A program made the position numbers and the translations under genes. Shown in pieces: positions 7,540 through 15,647 of a stretch of DNA of 21,904 nucleotides; position 1 is the first letter of the stretch, and each line of letters starts with the position of its first letter. Origin of the DNA: a bacterium (GTDB lineage: Bacteria > UBP6 > JAFGXH01); contig JAMOQH010000014.1 of assembly GCA_027064085.1 (NCBI GenBank), positions 1 through 21,904 on the forward strand, written 5' to 3'. The notes beneath the pieces were generated by a model. The model searched no databases, had not been told where the DNA came from, and saw only the letters and a list, made by a program, of their open reading frames with translations.

Positions 7540-9933
7540 ATGTTTAAGAGCTTATTTTGGCTAATAGTGACACTTTCGCTTGTAGCTGTGGGATGTGCAG
7601 ATGGTTTAAATGATAACCAAAGAGATTCTTATGATTTTAATGCTTGTGATGCAGGTTTTGTTTTTGAAAATGGAGTTTGTAATAAATCAAACGAAATAAA
7701 AGATAATACTATTGTTGTTACAACAGGTGAAATTGATAATCTATTAAAAAATTATGAAATGGATATGTTAGAGTTTGTAAATACAGATAGAACTTCAAGT
7801 TTTAAAGAAGGGGATATCGTTGCATTCCAAGAAAGTGATAAATTTAAAAATGGTTATATTGCTAAAATTATATCAGTAGAAAATGAAAGCGATAGTATTG
7901 TTCTTCATACTGAAATAATTTCACCTCTTTTGGCGTTTAAAAATTTAAAACTTGATATTAAAAAAATAGCAACAGCGGATCCTAACTCCGAGTTATTTAA
8001 AAATCCAACTTTAGAGCAAATTAATAAATTTAGAGATGTACATCATATTTACCAACCTCAAAAAGAAGCATCAAAAGAATTACCTTTTACTTACAATAAA
8101 GAATATGCCAAAGGTACACTAGAAGTTACAGGTAAAGTTACATTTAGTGATTTGGTGGAAATTTATGTTGATATTAGAGAAGATGATGGTAGTGGTGTAA
8201 TTATCGATGATTATTACTTAGATGAGCTTACTATCAAAAATACCTTTGGTTTAGATGCTGAAGCTCATATTACTGCTAATTACCCGGTACTTGAACCTAA
8301 TCTTAAGAGATTTAACAAAAGATTATTTAGAAAAACTTTTAATTTAGTTAATGCTCCAGTTATTGTATCAGGTATAAAGTTTAACATTAAACTAACTTTA
8401 ACCGCAAGAGCTGATGTTAAAGCTAGTTTACAAGGAACTGCTAAAATTGATCTTACAAGTACAAACAGAGCAATGGTTGGTTTAAGTTATAAAAAGCCTA
8501 AAGGAAGACGAAGTACTACAGAGCTTTTAAAGAGCTTTAATAGTAGTAATACTTTACATACAGAAGTTAGTTTAGAAGGAAATGCGGGGGTCTCTCTTAC
8601 ATTAACACCTAGTGTCGTTATTTATGCTGTTAGTGATAAATTATTTAATGTACAAGGTAAAGTTGCTGCAACTTTTACTCCTTTATATGTAGAAAGTAAA
8701 ATGAATGCAAGTACCGACTTAGATGATAGTGGTAATTTAAGTAATAAAGCAAAAGCATGTTTTACAGCAGATGCTATACTAAATTTAACTCCTTCCGTAG
8801 AATTAAATGCAATTAAATTTCCAGGTAAGGATCCACTAATTCATAAAACTCTTAACTTAGGTGAGTGGGAAAAAAAATGGTCATGGCTTGAAGGTGTTGG
8901 TGAAAGTGTTGAAAAATGTGTTCAGTTGAGTTGTGCCACAGATGCAGAATGTCAAGTAAGTAAAAAAACAGCTGATGCAACATGCGAAGGTGGAAAATGT
9001 GTTTATAAACCTAAGTCAAGCTCTTATCGTATGATAAGTATTGCCGGTGGAAGCTTTCAAAGAGGTTGTATTAGTGGAGATGACGAATGTGTTGGTACAT
9101 ATAATACTGTAGAAAAACCAGTTAAGTCTGTAACTTTAAGAGCTTACAAAATAGGTGAAAAAGAGGTTACTAATGCTCAGTATAAAGCTTGTGTTACTGC
9201 AGGAAAATGTAAAGCTCCTATTAATAGTACTACTTATGAAAATAGTCCAAATAAGCCTATTACTAATATTAGTTGGGAAAGTGCAACAAGGTATTGTGCT
9301 TGGGTTGGTGGATATAGATTACCAACTGAAGCAGAATGGGAAAATGCGGCTAAAGACGGTTCAAATAAAAAATTTCCTTGGGGAGATGATTTACCTACAT
9401 GTAAAGAAACTATGATGAGTGGTTTAAGATATTTAGATAGCAGTGGTAAAGCTACTCCAGATCCAAATGGATATACAAGTTGTACTCCTCCATCCGATGG
9501 ATGCTTTTCTTGTCATGATGGTGATGAAGGATGTGGTAGTAATGGATATCGTAAAGCGAATAATGCACTTAATCCAAAATATGGAGCTGGTTGTAGTACT
9601 GGTAAACCCGCTAATGTAGGTTCTTATGCTAAAGATAAAACATCTAAAGGTGTATACGATATGGCTGGTAATGTTAGTGAATGGGTAAGTGATTATTATA
9701 GTTCTCGTTATTACAAAAGTAGTAGTTCTACAAATAATCCTAATGGTCCAACCGTTATCTCTAATGGTTTAGTATCTGTTAGAGGTGGAAATTATTTACA
9801 TAATGGAGTACATAAAGATAGTAATGATAAATATGTAAATGGTGGGGGTTCCTTTAGAAGTTCAAACAGAAATAGTAGAGCTTATACTGTTGGTGCACCT
9901 GATATTGGTTTCAGATGTGCAGCTTTTCAATAA
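7540..9933 (+). CDS. Lipoprotein with C-terminal FGE-sulfatase (SUMF1-like) domain
   Basis: Two ATGs lie in tandem at 7537 and 7540. The second is 7 nt from a perfect AGGAGG and is preferred, giving 797 aa. The N-terminus ends in lipobox AVGC (C19). Residues 20-470 are beta-rich and not assigned to a family. A short Cys cluster (about 463-490) precedes an FGE-sulfatase domain from about residue 498 to the end: MISIAGGSFQRG, YRLPTEAEWENAA, GVYDMAGNVSEWVSD, SVRGGNY and the terminal DIGFRCA. In formylglycine-generating enzymes two catalytic Cys lie between RGGSY and GFRCA. Here that segment has none, so a binding or structural role is more likely than sulfatase activation. It forms an operon with the EGF lipoprotein. 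Confidence 0.85.
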   Translation: MFKSLFWLIVTLSLVAVGCADGLNDNQRDSYDFNACDAGFVFENGVCNKSNEIKDNTIVVTTGEIDNLLKNYEMDMLEFVNTDRTSSFKEGDIVAFQESDKFKNGYIAKIISVENESDSIVLHTEIISPLLAFKNLKLDIKKIATADPNSELFKNPTLEQINKFRDVHHIYQPQKEASKELPFTYNKEYAKGTLEVTGKVTFSDLVEIYVDIREDDGSGVIIDDYYLDELTIKNTFGLDAEAHITANYPVLEPNLKRFNKRLFRKTFNLVNAPVIVSGIKFNIKLTLTARADVKASLQGTAKIDLTSTNRAMVGLSYKKPKGRRSTTELLKSFNSSNTLHTEVSLEGNAGVSLTLTPSVVIYAVSDKLFNVQGKVAATFTPLYVESKMNASTDLDDSGNLSNKAKACFTADAILNLTPSVELNAIKFPGKDPLIHKTLNLGEWEKKWSWLEGVGESVEKCVQLSCATDAECQVSKKTADATCEGGKCVYKPKSSSYRMISIAGGSFQRGCISGDDECVGTYNTVEKPVKSVTLRAYKIGEKEVTNAQYKACVTAGKCKAPINSTTYENSPNKPITNISWESATRYCAWVGGYRLPTEAEWENAAKDGSNKKFPWGDDLPTCKETMMSGLRYLDSSGKATPDPNGYTSCTPPSDGCFSCHDGDEGCGSNGYRKANNALNPKYGAGCSTGKPANVGSYAKDKTSKGVYDMAGNVSEWVSDYYSSRYYKSSSSTNNPNGPTVISNGLVSVRGGNYLHNGVHKDSNDKYVNGGGSFRSSNRNSRAYTVGAPDIGFRCAAFQ

Positions 9934-9976
9934 TGGTGATTTTTAGCTATTAAAATATTTAAAAATATCGTTCAAC

Positions 9977-9992
9977 CTAATTTATAAATTAG
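9977..9992. terminator. Palindrome, weak terminator or operator candidate
   Basis: CTAATTTATAAATTAG is a perfect 16-bp palindrome followed by TTTTC, 44 nt after the stop of the FGE-domain lipoprotein. The stem is almost pure A-T, so it would be a weak terminator. It is also 16 nt upstream of the next promoter and could be a binding site. Confidence 0.3.
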
Positions 9993-10007
9993 TTTTCACT
10001 TTAAAAT

Positions 10008-10036
10008 TTGACATTCATATATAATCATAATAAAGT
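10008..10036 (+). promoter_or_regulatory. Promoter of the small exported protein/M64 operon
   Basis: A perfect TTGACA (10008-10013), 17 nt and TAAAGT (10031-10036) precede the ATG at 10065. A perfect TATAAT at 10020-10025 has no good -35 partner. Confidence 0.45.
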
Positions 10037-10064
10037 TACTTAACTACATTTGTGAGGTTAGGTT

Positions 10065-10484
10065 ATGAAAAAAACAATTATTATGCTAGTATTTTTGTTG
10101 TCTTTTACAGTTTTTGCCAAAACAGTACTTCTGGAGCTTAAGTATAATGGAGATAAATACACTATTATTAATGTGTCAGTTATAAATAAAGATTATCCTT
10201 CTTCCAAAGTTTCTTTTTATTCAAAGGATAATCTTTATTTTCATATAAAAAATAAAAAAAATAAAATAATAGAAAAATGTTCTATTGCCAATCCTAAAAT
10301 CTTGAGAATTCCACCTAATAAAAATAATAATGAAAAAAATATTGCGGCAATAAGTTTAAAAAAAGGAAGTTTTATAATTCGCTTTAAGTATCACAAAAAT
10401 ATGAAAAAACTTAAAATTATTGATAAAAATGGCTCTCAAACTTTAATTTTTGATGAAAATATCGGGGGGAGCGATGAAAATTAA
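10065..10484 (+). CDS. Small exported protein of unknown function
   Basis: This 139-aa product starts MKKTIIMLVFLLSFTVFA-K, a clear signal peptide with probable signal peptidase I cleavage after A18 and no lipobox. The mature part is Lys/Asn-rich with alternating hydrophobic residues, suggesting a small beta-sandwich. It has a single Cys and no motif that I recognise. A GAGG-like ribosome site lies upstream. The next gene starts inside it and overlaps by 11 nt, so the two are probably translationally coupled. That makes a partner or chaperone of the M64 lipoprotein an attractive but untested idea. Confidence 0.7.
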   Translation: MKKTIIMLVFLLSFTVFAKTVLLELKYNGDKYTIINVSVINKDYPSSKVSFYSKDNLYFHIKNKKNKIIEKCSIANPKILRIPPNKNNNEKNIAAISLKKGSFIIRFKYHKNMKKLKIIDKNGSQTLIFDENIGGSDEN

Positions 10485-12036
10485 TATTATTTATATCTTT
10501 TTAGCTGTTTTTTGGGGATTCGTATCATGTGGAAATGAAAATAACAATCATGAAATAGATAAATGTTTAAATATTACATGTAATTCACAACAAACTTGTA
10601 AAGAAGGTGTTTGTATTTGTGATGACAATGATAAAAAGCTTAGTTCTGGTGGTTTGTGTGTTTGTAAAGATGATAATAAAATTATTAATGAAAATGGTAA
10701 ATGTGTAGATGATAATATTGCTCCTACAATTACTGAAGTTAAAACTATAGAAACTAATGAAAATAGTTTTACTAGTAATGTAAGTCCTGAATTTACTTTT
10801 AGTAGTGATGAAAAGGGGATTTTATATTTAAGTGGTGATTGTAAAATAGAAAATAAAGCTAATGTTGAAATAGGTGAAAATACTATTAAATTTGATGAAT
10901 TATACTCTGGATTATATGAAAATTGTGAAATATGGGTAACAGATAAGGCAAATAATGAATCAAATCATTTAAAATTAAAAAGTTTTTCTGTTTTTAATGT
11001 AGAAAGAACTGAAACAATAAAGGGTAGAACCGATGGAATAGGGGTTGATTATGTAATAATTGGAGATGGGTTTAAAGAAAATGAACAAGAACTCTTTAAG
11101 CAAAAAGCTCAGGAGTTTACAGATTATATTCTAAATTATGACCCTGTTTTATCTATGCAAAAACATTTATGGAATATACATCTAATAAATTTGATTTCTA
11201 AAGATAGTGGGGCAGATAACAGTAATGATAATAATATGCCAAAGCTTGTTAATACGGGGTTGGATTCTTACTTTAATTGTAATAATATACAGCGGTTATT
11301 ATGCATAAATCAATCTAAAGTTAATTATATTGTAGGTGAAATGTTTCCTCAATTTGATAAAGTTTTAATTATAGTAAACTCACAAACTTATGGAGGTGCT
11401 GGAGGAAATTATGCAACGGCATCTATTAATCCTGCTGGAAAACAAATTGCGATTCATGAATTGGGTCATAGTTTTGCAGGCCTTGCAGATGAATACGAAT
11501 ATGGCAGGACAGAAGTACCCTCTACAGAACCTATGGAGCCAAATATAACAATAAATAATGATCCTCAAACAGTAAAATGGAATAAGTGGCTTACTGAAGA
11601 TAATGTTGATATTTTTGAAGGTGGTGCTTATGTTGACCATGGTGTTTATAGGCCGACAGAAGATTCATTAATGAGAACTTTAGGAAAACCATTTTATCAG
11701 GTTAACCTAGAGGCATGGACTTTGGCACTATATCGTATGGTAGGTGGATATATAACTAAAACACCTGAAGATGATGACCTTATTTTATGGGGTACAACTG
11801 ATTATGATTTCAGCATTGAATTATCATTAGGAACAGACTTACAAAGAGTTGAATGGTATGTTGATGGAATAAAACAAGAGGATGTTTCTGATGATACAAC
11901 CACATTTAGATATGGTAAACAAGCTGTTGGTAAATATCAAGTGAAAGCTATAATTTATGATAAATCTGATATTATTAGAAGTGATCCTAATGGAAATTCA
12001 ATTACAGATGCTGTTTGGAATGTAACTTCTGAGTGA
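10474..12036 (+). CDS. Lipoprotein M64-family metallopeptidase (IgA-peptidase-like)
   Basis: The start at 10474 follows GGGGGGAG and begins MKINIIYIFLAVFWGFVSC, a lipoprotein signal (C19). This is preferred to an ATG 24 nt upstream, which would bury the signal. The 520-aa product has an EGF-like/Cys-rich stretch (about 28-75), an Ig-like domain starting near APTITEVK (about 83-180), and a peptidase M64 domain with the zinc signature HELGHSFAGLADEYEYG (H328, E329, H332, D339-E-Y). A C-terminal beta domain follows (about 445-520, including the segment VEWYVDGIKQ). M64 enzymes are zinc endopeptidases, first known from cleavage of IgA. The natural substrate here is unknown. All metal-binding residues are present, so it is probably active at the cell surface. 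It shares the EGF/lipoprotein style with 5377-7515. Confidence 0.87.
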   Translation: MKINIIYIFLAVFWGFVSCGNENNNHEIDKCLNITCNSQQTCKEGVCICDDNDKKLSSGGLCVCKDDNKIINENGKCVDDNIAPTITEVKTIETNENSFTSNVSPEFTFSSDEKGILYLSGDCKIENKANVEIGENTIKFDELYSGLYENCEIWVTDKANNESNHLKLKSFSVFNVERTETIKGRTDGIGVDYVIIGDGFKENEQELFKQKAQEFTDYILNYDPVLSMQKHLWNIHLINLISKDSGADNSNDNNMPKLVNTGLDSYFNCNNIQRLLCINQSKVNYIVGEMFPQFDKVLIIVNSQTYGGAGGNYATASINPAGKQIAIHELGHSFAGLADEYEYGRTEVPSTEPMEPNITINNDPQTVKWNKWLTEDNVDIFEGGAYVDHGVYRPTEDSLMRTLGKPFYQVNLEAWTLALYRMVGGYITKTPEDDDLILWGTTDYDFSIELSLGTDLQRVEWYVDGIKQEDVSDDTTTFRYGKQAVGKYQVKAIIYDKSDIIRSDPNGNSITDAVWNVTSE

Positions 12037-12052
12037 TTTTTTAAGATTTAAT

Positions 12053-12081
12053 TTGACTTATAAATAATATAAGTTTATTAT
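12053..12081 (+). promoter_or_regulatory. Promoter of the acyltransferase-SDR operon with overlapping inverted repeat
   Basis: TTGACT (12053-12058), 17 nt and TATTAT (12076-12081) form a good sigma-70-like promoter 33 nt before the ATG at 12114. An inverted repeat ACTTATA-AATAA-TATAAGT (12056-12074) covers the -35 end and spacer. It could be an operator, or a weak terminator for the upstream gene because T-rich sequence follows. Confidence 0.55.
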
Positions 12082-12113
12082 TGTTTTATATTTTATTAAA
12101 CCTTGGTGGTATT

Positions 12114-12923
12114 ATGAAAATGTTAGATAGTTTTTTAAATCGTTATAAAGATAAAATAGGAAATATACAATTAGAATTGAACTGTAAAGGTTATGATTCT
12201 TTTGGTTTAGATAAAGATTTTTTAGCCAAAATGGTTTCTTTAGCAGAACCATTTTATAAATATTATTTTAGAGTTGAAACTTATGGGCTTGAAAATATTC
12301 CTAAAGATGGACGAGTTTTACTGATTTCTAATCATTCTGGGCAAATTCCTATAGATGGAGCGATGATAGGGCTTGCATTATTTTTGGAATTAAATGCTCC
12401 TAGATTTGTTAGGTCTATGGTAGAGAGATGGGTTCCGGAATTGCCTTTTATAAGTACTATTTTTAATAAAGCTGGGCAAATTTTAGGAACTAGAGAAAAC
12501 GCAAAGCAATTACTTGAAAATGATAATGCTCTTTTAGTATTCCCTGAAGGAGTAAGAGGGATAAATAAACCATTTGTTGACAGATATAAACTTGCTGAAT
12601 TTGGAACAGGCTTTTTAAGGTTGGCTTTACAAACTAAGACACCAATAGTTCCTATTGCTGTAATCGGTGCTGAAGAGCAAATTCCTGTAATTGCAAATTT
12701 TAAAGATTTAGGTGAAAAGTTCGGGCTTCCAGCTCTTCCTATTCCTGTAATTCCTGCAATTTTACCTACAAAATATAGGATTTACTTTGGAAAACCATTT
12801 TATTTCCAAGAAAATGAAGATACTACAAACGAAGATATTTTATCTTATGTCAATAAGGTGAAAGATACAATTCAAGAAATGATTAATAATGGATTAAGTA
12901 AAAGAAAACATATTTTTTGGTAA
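12114..12923 (+). CDS. Lysophospholipid acyltransferase family protein (PlsC-like)
   Basis: Translation most likely starts at the ATG at 12114, preceded by TGGTGG (269 aa). An alternative upstream ATG at 12081 overlaps the promoter -10 and has no ribosome site. The protein has the acyltransferase fold: the catalytic His in SNHSGQIPID (H74, D81), then FPEGVRG (143-149) and PIVPIAVIGAEE (177-188). The His-to-Asp spacing is two residues longer than in the classic HxxxxD of PlsC. The GQ-PID form resembles the TMEM68/DGAT2-like branch, so the acceptor (lysophosphatidate, diacylglycerol or other) is uncertain. It would act at the inner membrane, although no clear transmembrane segment is visible. 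Only 3 nt separate it from the next gene. Confidence 0.85.
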   Translation: MKMLDSFLNRYKDKIGNIQLELNCKGYDSFGLDKDFLAKMVSLAEPFYKYYFRVETYGLENIPKDGRVLLISNHSGQIPIDGAMIGLALFLELNAPRFVRSMVERWVPELPFISTIFNKAGQILGTRENAKQLLENDNALLVFPEGVRGINKPFVDRYKLAEFGTGFLRLALQTKTPIVPIAVIGAEEQIPVIANFKDLGEKFGLPALPIPVIPAILPTKYRIYFGKPFYFQENEDTTNEDILSYVNKVKDTIQEMINNGLSKRKHIFW

Positions 12924-12926
12924 ATT

Positions 12927-13865
12927 ATGAGTAAAAAAGCAAATATATTAGTAACTGGTATTTCAGGAAGGTTAGGGCGCTTTTTAGTTAAAAGATTACA
13001 TAGAGAATTTAATGTAATTGGCTTAGACAGAAGAAGAACTAAATCTTTACCCAAAGATGTTCTACATTACAAAATAGATATTCGTAGAAATAGAGTTGAA
13101 GATATTTTTAGAAATAATAAAATAGATGCAATCTTTCATCTTGGAGTAATGCATAATCTAAGGCAAAATGAAAAAGAACATCATGATTTTAATATAATTG
13201 GTACAACAAGGTTATTGGAGTATGCTGAAAAATATAAAGTTAAAAAATTTATATTTTTATCCTCTACTAATGTTTATGGCCCTAAATCAACTAATTCACA
13301 ATTTTTATCTGAGAATGAACCATTAATGGCAGGTGCTAATTTTTCTGCGATTAGAGATTTAGTTGATTTAGATATGTTGGTAACCTCATATTTTTGGAAA
13401 GCACCTAAACTGGAGATAATTATACTTAGAGCTGCCCATATTTTAGGGAATTTGAATAATGCTCCTTCTAATTATCTAAGATTATCAAGTCCTATTCCTA
13501 CAATTATGGGGTTTGACCCAATGATGCAAGTAATTCATCAATCCGATTTAGCAGATGCATTAATTCAAGCATATAAAACTAAAGGAGCTAAGGGTATTTT
13601 TAATATTGCTAGTAAGGGAGAGTTACCTATTTCTCAAATGATTAAATATATGAATAAATCAAGGCTTCCTATTCCTGATCCTATGTTAAAATTAGCTTTA
13701 TCTCAAATGTGGTTGGCTAAATTATCATCCTTTCCTGCAAGAGAATTAGATCATATTAAATATATTTGTATGGGGGATACCAAAAGAGCTAGTGAAATTT
13801 TAAATTTTAAACCGAAATATACAATTACAGATGCAATAGACAGTTTAAATACTCTTATTTTTTAA
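12927..13865 (+). CDS. Atypical extended SDR / NAD-dependent epimerase-like protein
   Basis: This 312-aa protein has an N-terminal Rossmann fold with VTGISGRLGRFL (TGxxGxxG, residues 9-20), FLSSTNVYGP near 110-119 and the overall plan of extended short-chain dehydrogenases such as GalE. The usual catalytic YxxxK is replaced by F139-S-A-I-R143, so normal SDR chemistry is doubtful. It may bind a nucleotide as a sensor or use another mechanism. It starts 3 nt after the acyltransferase stop with no strong ribosome site, implying coupling. Pairing of an SDR/epimerase-like gene with this acyltransferase type is known in other bacteria (for example mycobacterial galE2-Rv0502, recalled and not checked). 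Its last 21 nt overlap the convergent TetR gene. Confidence 0.82.
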   Translation: MSKKANILVTGISGRLGRFLVKRLHREFNVIGLDRRRTKSLPKDVLHYKIDIRRNRVEDIFRNNKIDAIFHLGVMHNLRQNEKEHHDFNIIGTTRLLEYAEKYKVKKFIFLSSTNVYGPKSTNSQFLSENEPLMAGANFSAIRDLVDLDMLVTSYFWKAPKLEIIILRAAHILGNLNNAPSNYLRLSSPIPTIMGFDPMMQVIHQSDLADALIQAYKTKGAKGIFNIASKGELPISQMIKYMNKSRLPIPDPMLKLALSQMWLAKLSSFPARELDHIKYICMGDTKRASEILNFKPKYTITDAIDSLNTLIF

Positions 13866-14444
13866 TTGTAATAAGATTTCCACGGATTCCCAGAATTCTA
13901 TACCCATTTCTTCAAGATTTGCTTTAAATTTACCCATTTTCCACTGACTAACCAGAAACCTTAATGAGCCTATAATTAAAGTGAATATGTGTTCCTGTGG
14001 AATAGCTGAAGTAATTAAGTTATTTTCCTGTGATTTTCTAATAATTGAAAGAAGGACTTTTTTTTGTTTTGCAATTATTTGAAAGAGTTTATTTTCAAGT
14101 TCGTTGTTGTTTATAAATATTTCTTCTGAAAACATAATGATTGCAAATGCTTTCTTCTCATTAAATCTTTTACAATGTGTTAAAAAAAATATTTTTAATT
14201 TTTCAAGCCCAACAGATTGATTATCTTCAATATTCTCTAAAAAAATATCAGAATGCTTTTCAAAAAAATCAAGTAAACTATATAGTATGTCAAATTTTGA
14301 TTTAAAGTGCCTGTAAATAGCAGGTTCAGTTACTCCGGCTCTTGTTGATAAATTTTTTATTGTTAAAGATTGAATACCCTCTTTAAGAATAATATCAAGA
14401 GATATATTTATTAAATTAAGTTGTTTTTTACTAAAATCTTTCAT
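13845..14444 (-). CDS. TetR/AcrR family transcriptional regulator
   Basis: This 199-aa protein has an N-terminal TetR helix-turn-helix at about residues 10-55 (LTIKNLSTRAGVTEPAIYRHFKSK) followed by an all-helical ligand-binding region, the standard size for the family. The start codon has only weak upstream complementarity to 16S rRNA. Its 3' end overlaps the SDR gene by 21 nt, tail to tail. The neighbouring lipid genes and the FadR-like box in front of fadA make it a candidate acyl-CoA-responsive repressor. I see no FadR box in its own promoter, so it may not be autoregulated through that site. Other ligands are possible. Confidence 0.88.
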   Translation of the reverse strand: MKDFSKKQLNLINISLDIILKEGIQSLTIKNLSTRAGVTEPAIYRHFKSKFDILYSLLDFFEKHSDIFLENIEDNQSVGLEKLKIFFLTHCKRFNEKKAFAIIMFSEEIFINNNELENKLFQIIAKQKKVLLSIIRKSQENNLITSAIPQEHIFTLIIGSLRFLVSQWKMGKFKANLEEMGIEFWESVEILLQLKNKSI

Positions 14445-14466
14445 AAAAAGCCTCTAATAGGCTAAT

Positions 14467-14494
14467 AGTATATATGATTGGATTATTTAGTCAA
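14467..14494 (-). promoter_or_regulatory. Promoter of the TetR gene
   Basis: On the - strand TTGACT (14494-14489), 16 nt and TATACT (14472-14467) lie just upstream of the ATG at 14444. Between them and the start codon is a small inverted repeat AGCCT-ATTAG-AGGCT (14447-14461) that could serve autoregulation. Confidence 0.55.
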
Positions 14495-14532
14495 GTTATT
14501 ATTTAAAGTTAAATAAATTTAAAAAAGTTAAG

Positions 14533-14588
14533 CTTTTTGAATATTTTTTAGTAAGACAAGGCATAATTGAAACAACAATAATATCCTT
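14533..14588 (-). pseudogene. Fragment of an [FeFe]-hydrogenase gene (L2 motif) in intergenic DNA
   Basis: Read on the - strand from 14588, this stretch encodes KDIIVVSIMPCLTKKYS. It corresponds to KDIVVVSIMPCLAKKYE of HndD, including the H-cluster L2 motif MPCxxK. Bases 14561-14588 differ from 16481-16508 at one position. The next ten codon bases differ mostly at silent positions. No in-frame start codon lies upstream, where a TGA intervenes, and the frame runs on only briefly to a stop. Its low-coordinate 21 bases (14533-14553) are identical to 15788-15808, just beyond the hndD stop. It is a remnant and cannot make a hydrogenase. Confidence 0.8.
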
Positions 14589-14682
14589 AAAACAATTTAA
14601 ACATCAGATAACCTCCATTCTATAGAGATTATTATTCCAGAAAATAAATTAAATTGCAATTATTTGTTTAAATTTATTAGTT

Positions 14683-15636
14683 TTACCAAAGAGAATCAGG
14701 TAATTTTTGTGTTTCATAATCAACTGTACCAAAGCCTGGGGTTATTACATTTACTTTTTTACCATTTCGTACTTCAACATGGCTTTTAAAAAATGTTTCT
14801 CCGTTTTTTCCATTTTTTCCGTTTTTGGCATTTTTTCCATTTGCTTTTCCTCCTTGGCCACCTTGACCTCCACTCACTTTAGCCTTGAATATAGATTTGT
14901 AGGCAATTGATTTTGGAGAGAATATATAAGTAACATGTCCAGGACCTCCACCATTTCCGCCGTTTCCTGCATTAACTCCATCTCTGCTTGAATCTGCTCC
15001 ATTACCACCATTACCACCTCTTGCATCAATTAAAAATTCTTCAGATGCAGTGGATACCAGATATTTTTTTTCATATTTATCATATTTTACCAAAACTTGT
15101 AATAACGGAATTCCTTCATTTTCAAGTTTTTGTATTTTTACAACAACATTTTTACCATTTTCTCCATTTAGACCATTTCCATTTTGTCCTCTTGCAGAGT
15201 CCCCATTTTCAGCTTTAATATCAAGAAGATATTTACAATCATATTTTAATTTTATATGTCTTTTAAATGGCATGTTTTTATGGTATTTTGAGTAAATGTT
15301 TAAGTCCAGAAAAGTGTCTCCTTCTGGAGTTAGTTTCTCATTTGGAGTAATAAAACCTTTGGTATAACGAGGCTCAAATCTCCCGTTTTTTACATCAACA
15401 ACGATATCTCCCCAAGCAACTCCACGAACAAAATCTGCTGTAGATATGACATCTCCATTTGAAAGTGTTACCTTAACCTCGATATTAAAAGGATTATTAG
15501 GGCAGATTTTGGATTCATTTTTTATTTTTACCTGAAATTTTTTAATTTTCTCACCTTTTAATGATTTAGTTCCTAAACAGGCTGGTAAAAATGTTAATAG
15601 AATTAGTCCTGAAAGTAAATAGAACATTTTTTTCAT
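14683..15636 (-). CDS. Glycine-rich, collagen-like lipoprotein
   Basis: This 317-aa product has a lipoprotein signal MKKMFYLLSGLILLTFLPAC (C20) and an AGGAG ribosome site. Residues 30-145 look like a beta-sandwich with two cysteines (near 45 and 133). Two Gly/Asn-rich stretches follow: GQNGNGLNGENG-type repeats near 155-165, and GGNGGNG/GGQGGQGG plus NGKNGKNG triplets near 207-280, resembling loose collagen-like Gly-X-Y sequence. No catalytic motif was recognised. It is probably a surface or outer-membrane structural protein. It is transcribed alone between the hnd operon and the TetR gene, with a leader hairpin that touches its ribosome site. Confidence 0.8.
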   Translation of the reverse strand: MKKMFYLLSGLILLTFLPACLGTKSLKGEKIKKFQVKIKNESKICPNNPFNIEVKVTLSNGDVISTADFVRGVAWGDIVVDVKNGRFEPRYTKGFITPNEKLTPEGDTFLDLNIYSKYHKNMPFKRHIKLKYDCKYLLDIKAENGDSARGQNGNGLNGENGKNVVVKIQKLENEGIPLLQVLVKYDKYEKKYLVSTASEEFLIDARGGNGGNGADSSRDGVNAGNGGNGGGPGHVTYIFSPKSIAYKSIFKAKVSGGQGGQGGKANGKNAKNGKNGKNGETFFKSHVEVRNGKKVNVITPGFGTVDYETQKLPDSLW

Positions 15637-15647
15637 ATTGTACTCCT

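Noticed and set aside
9977-9992. Strong rho-independent terminator
   Set aside because: The stem is A-T only apart from its end pair and the T run is only four bases, so it is kept as a weak candidate.
14611-14633. A further remnant of the hndA leader
   Set aside because: Matches of 8 and 13/14 bases in AT-rich DNA are too short to stand alone. They are mentioned only as weak support.
14683-15636. PE-PGRS or ice-nucleation type protein
   Set aside because: Gly-rich stretches are short and mixed with Asn/Lys, the PE domain is absent and the protein has a lipobox.
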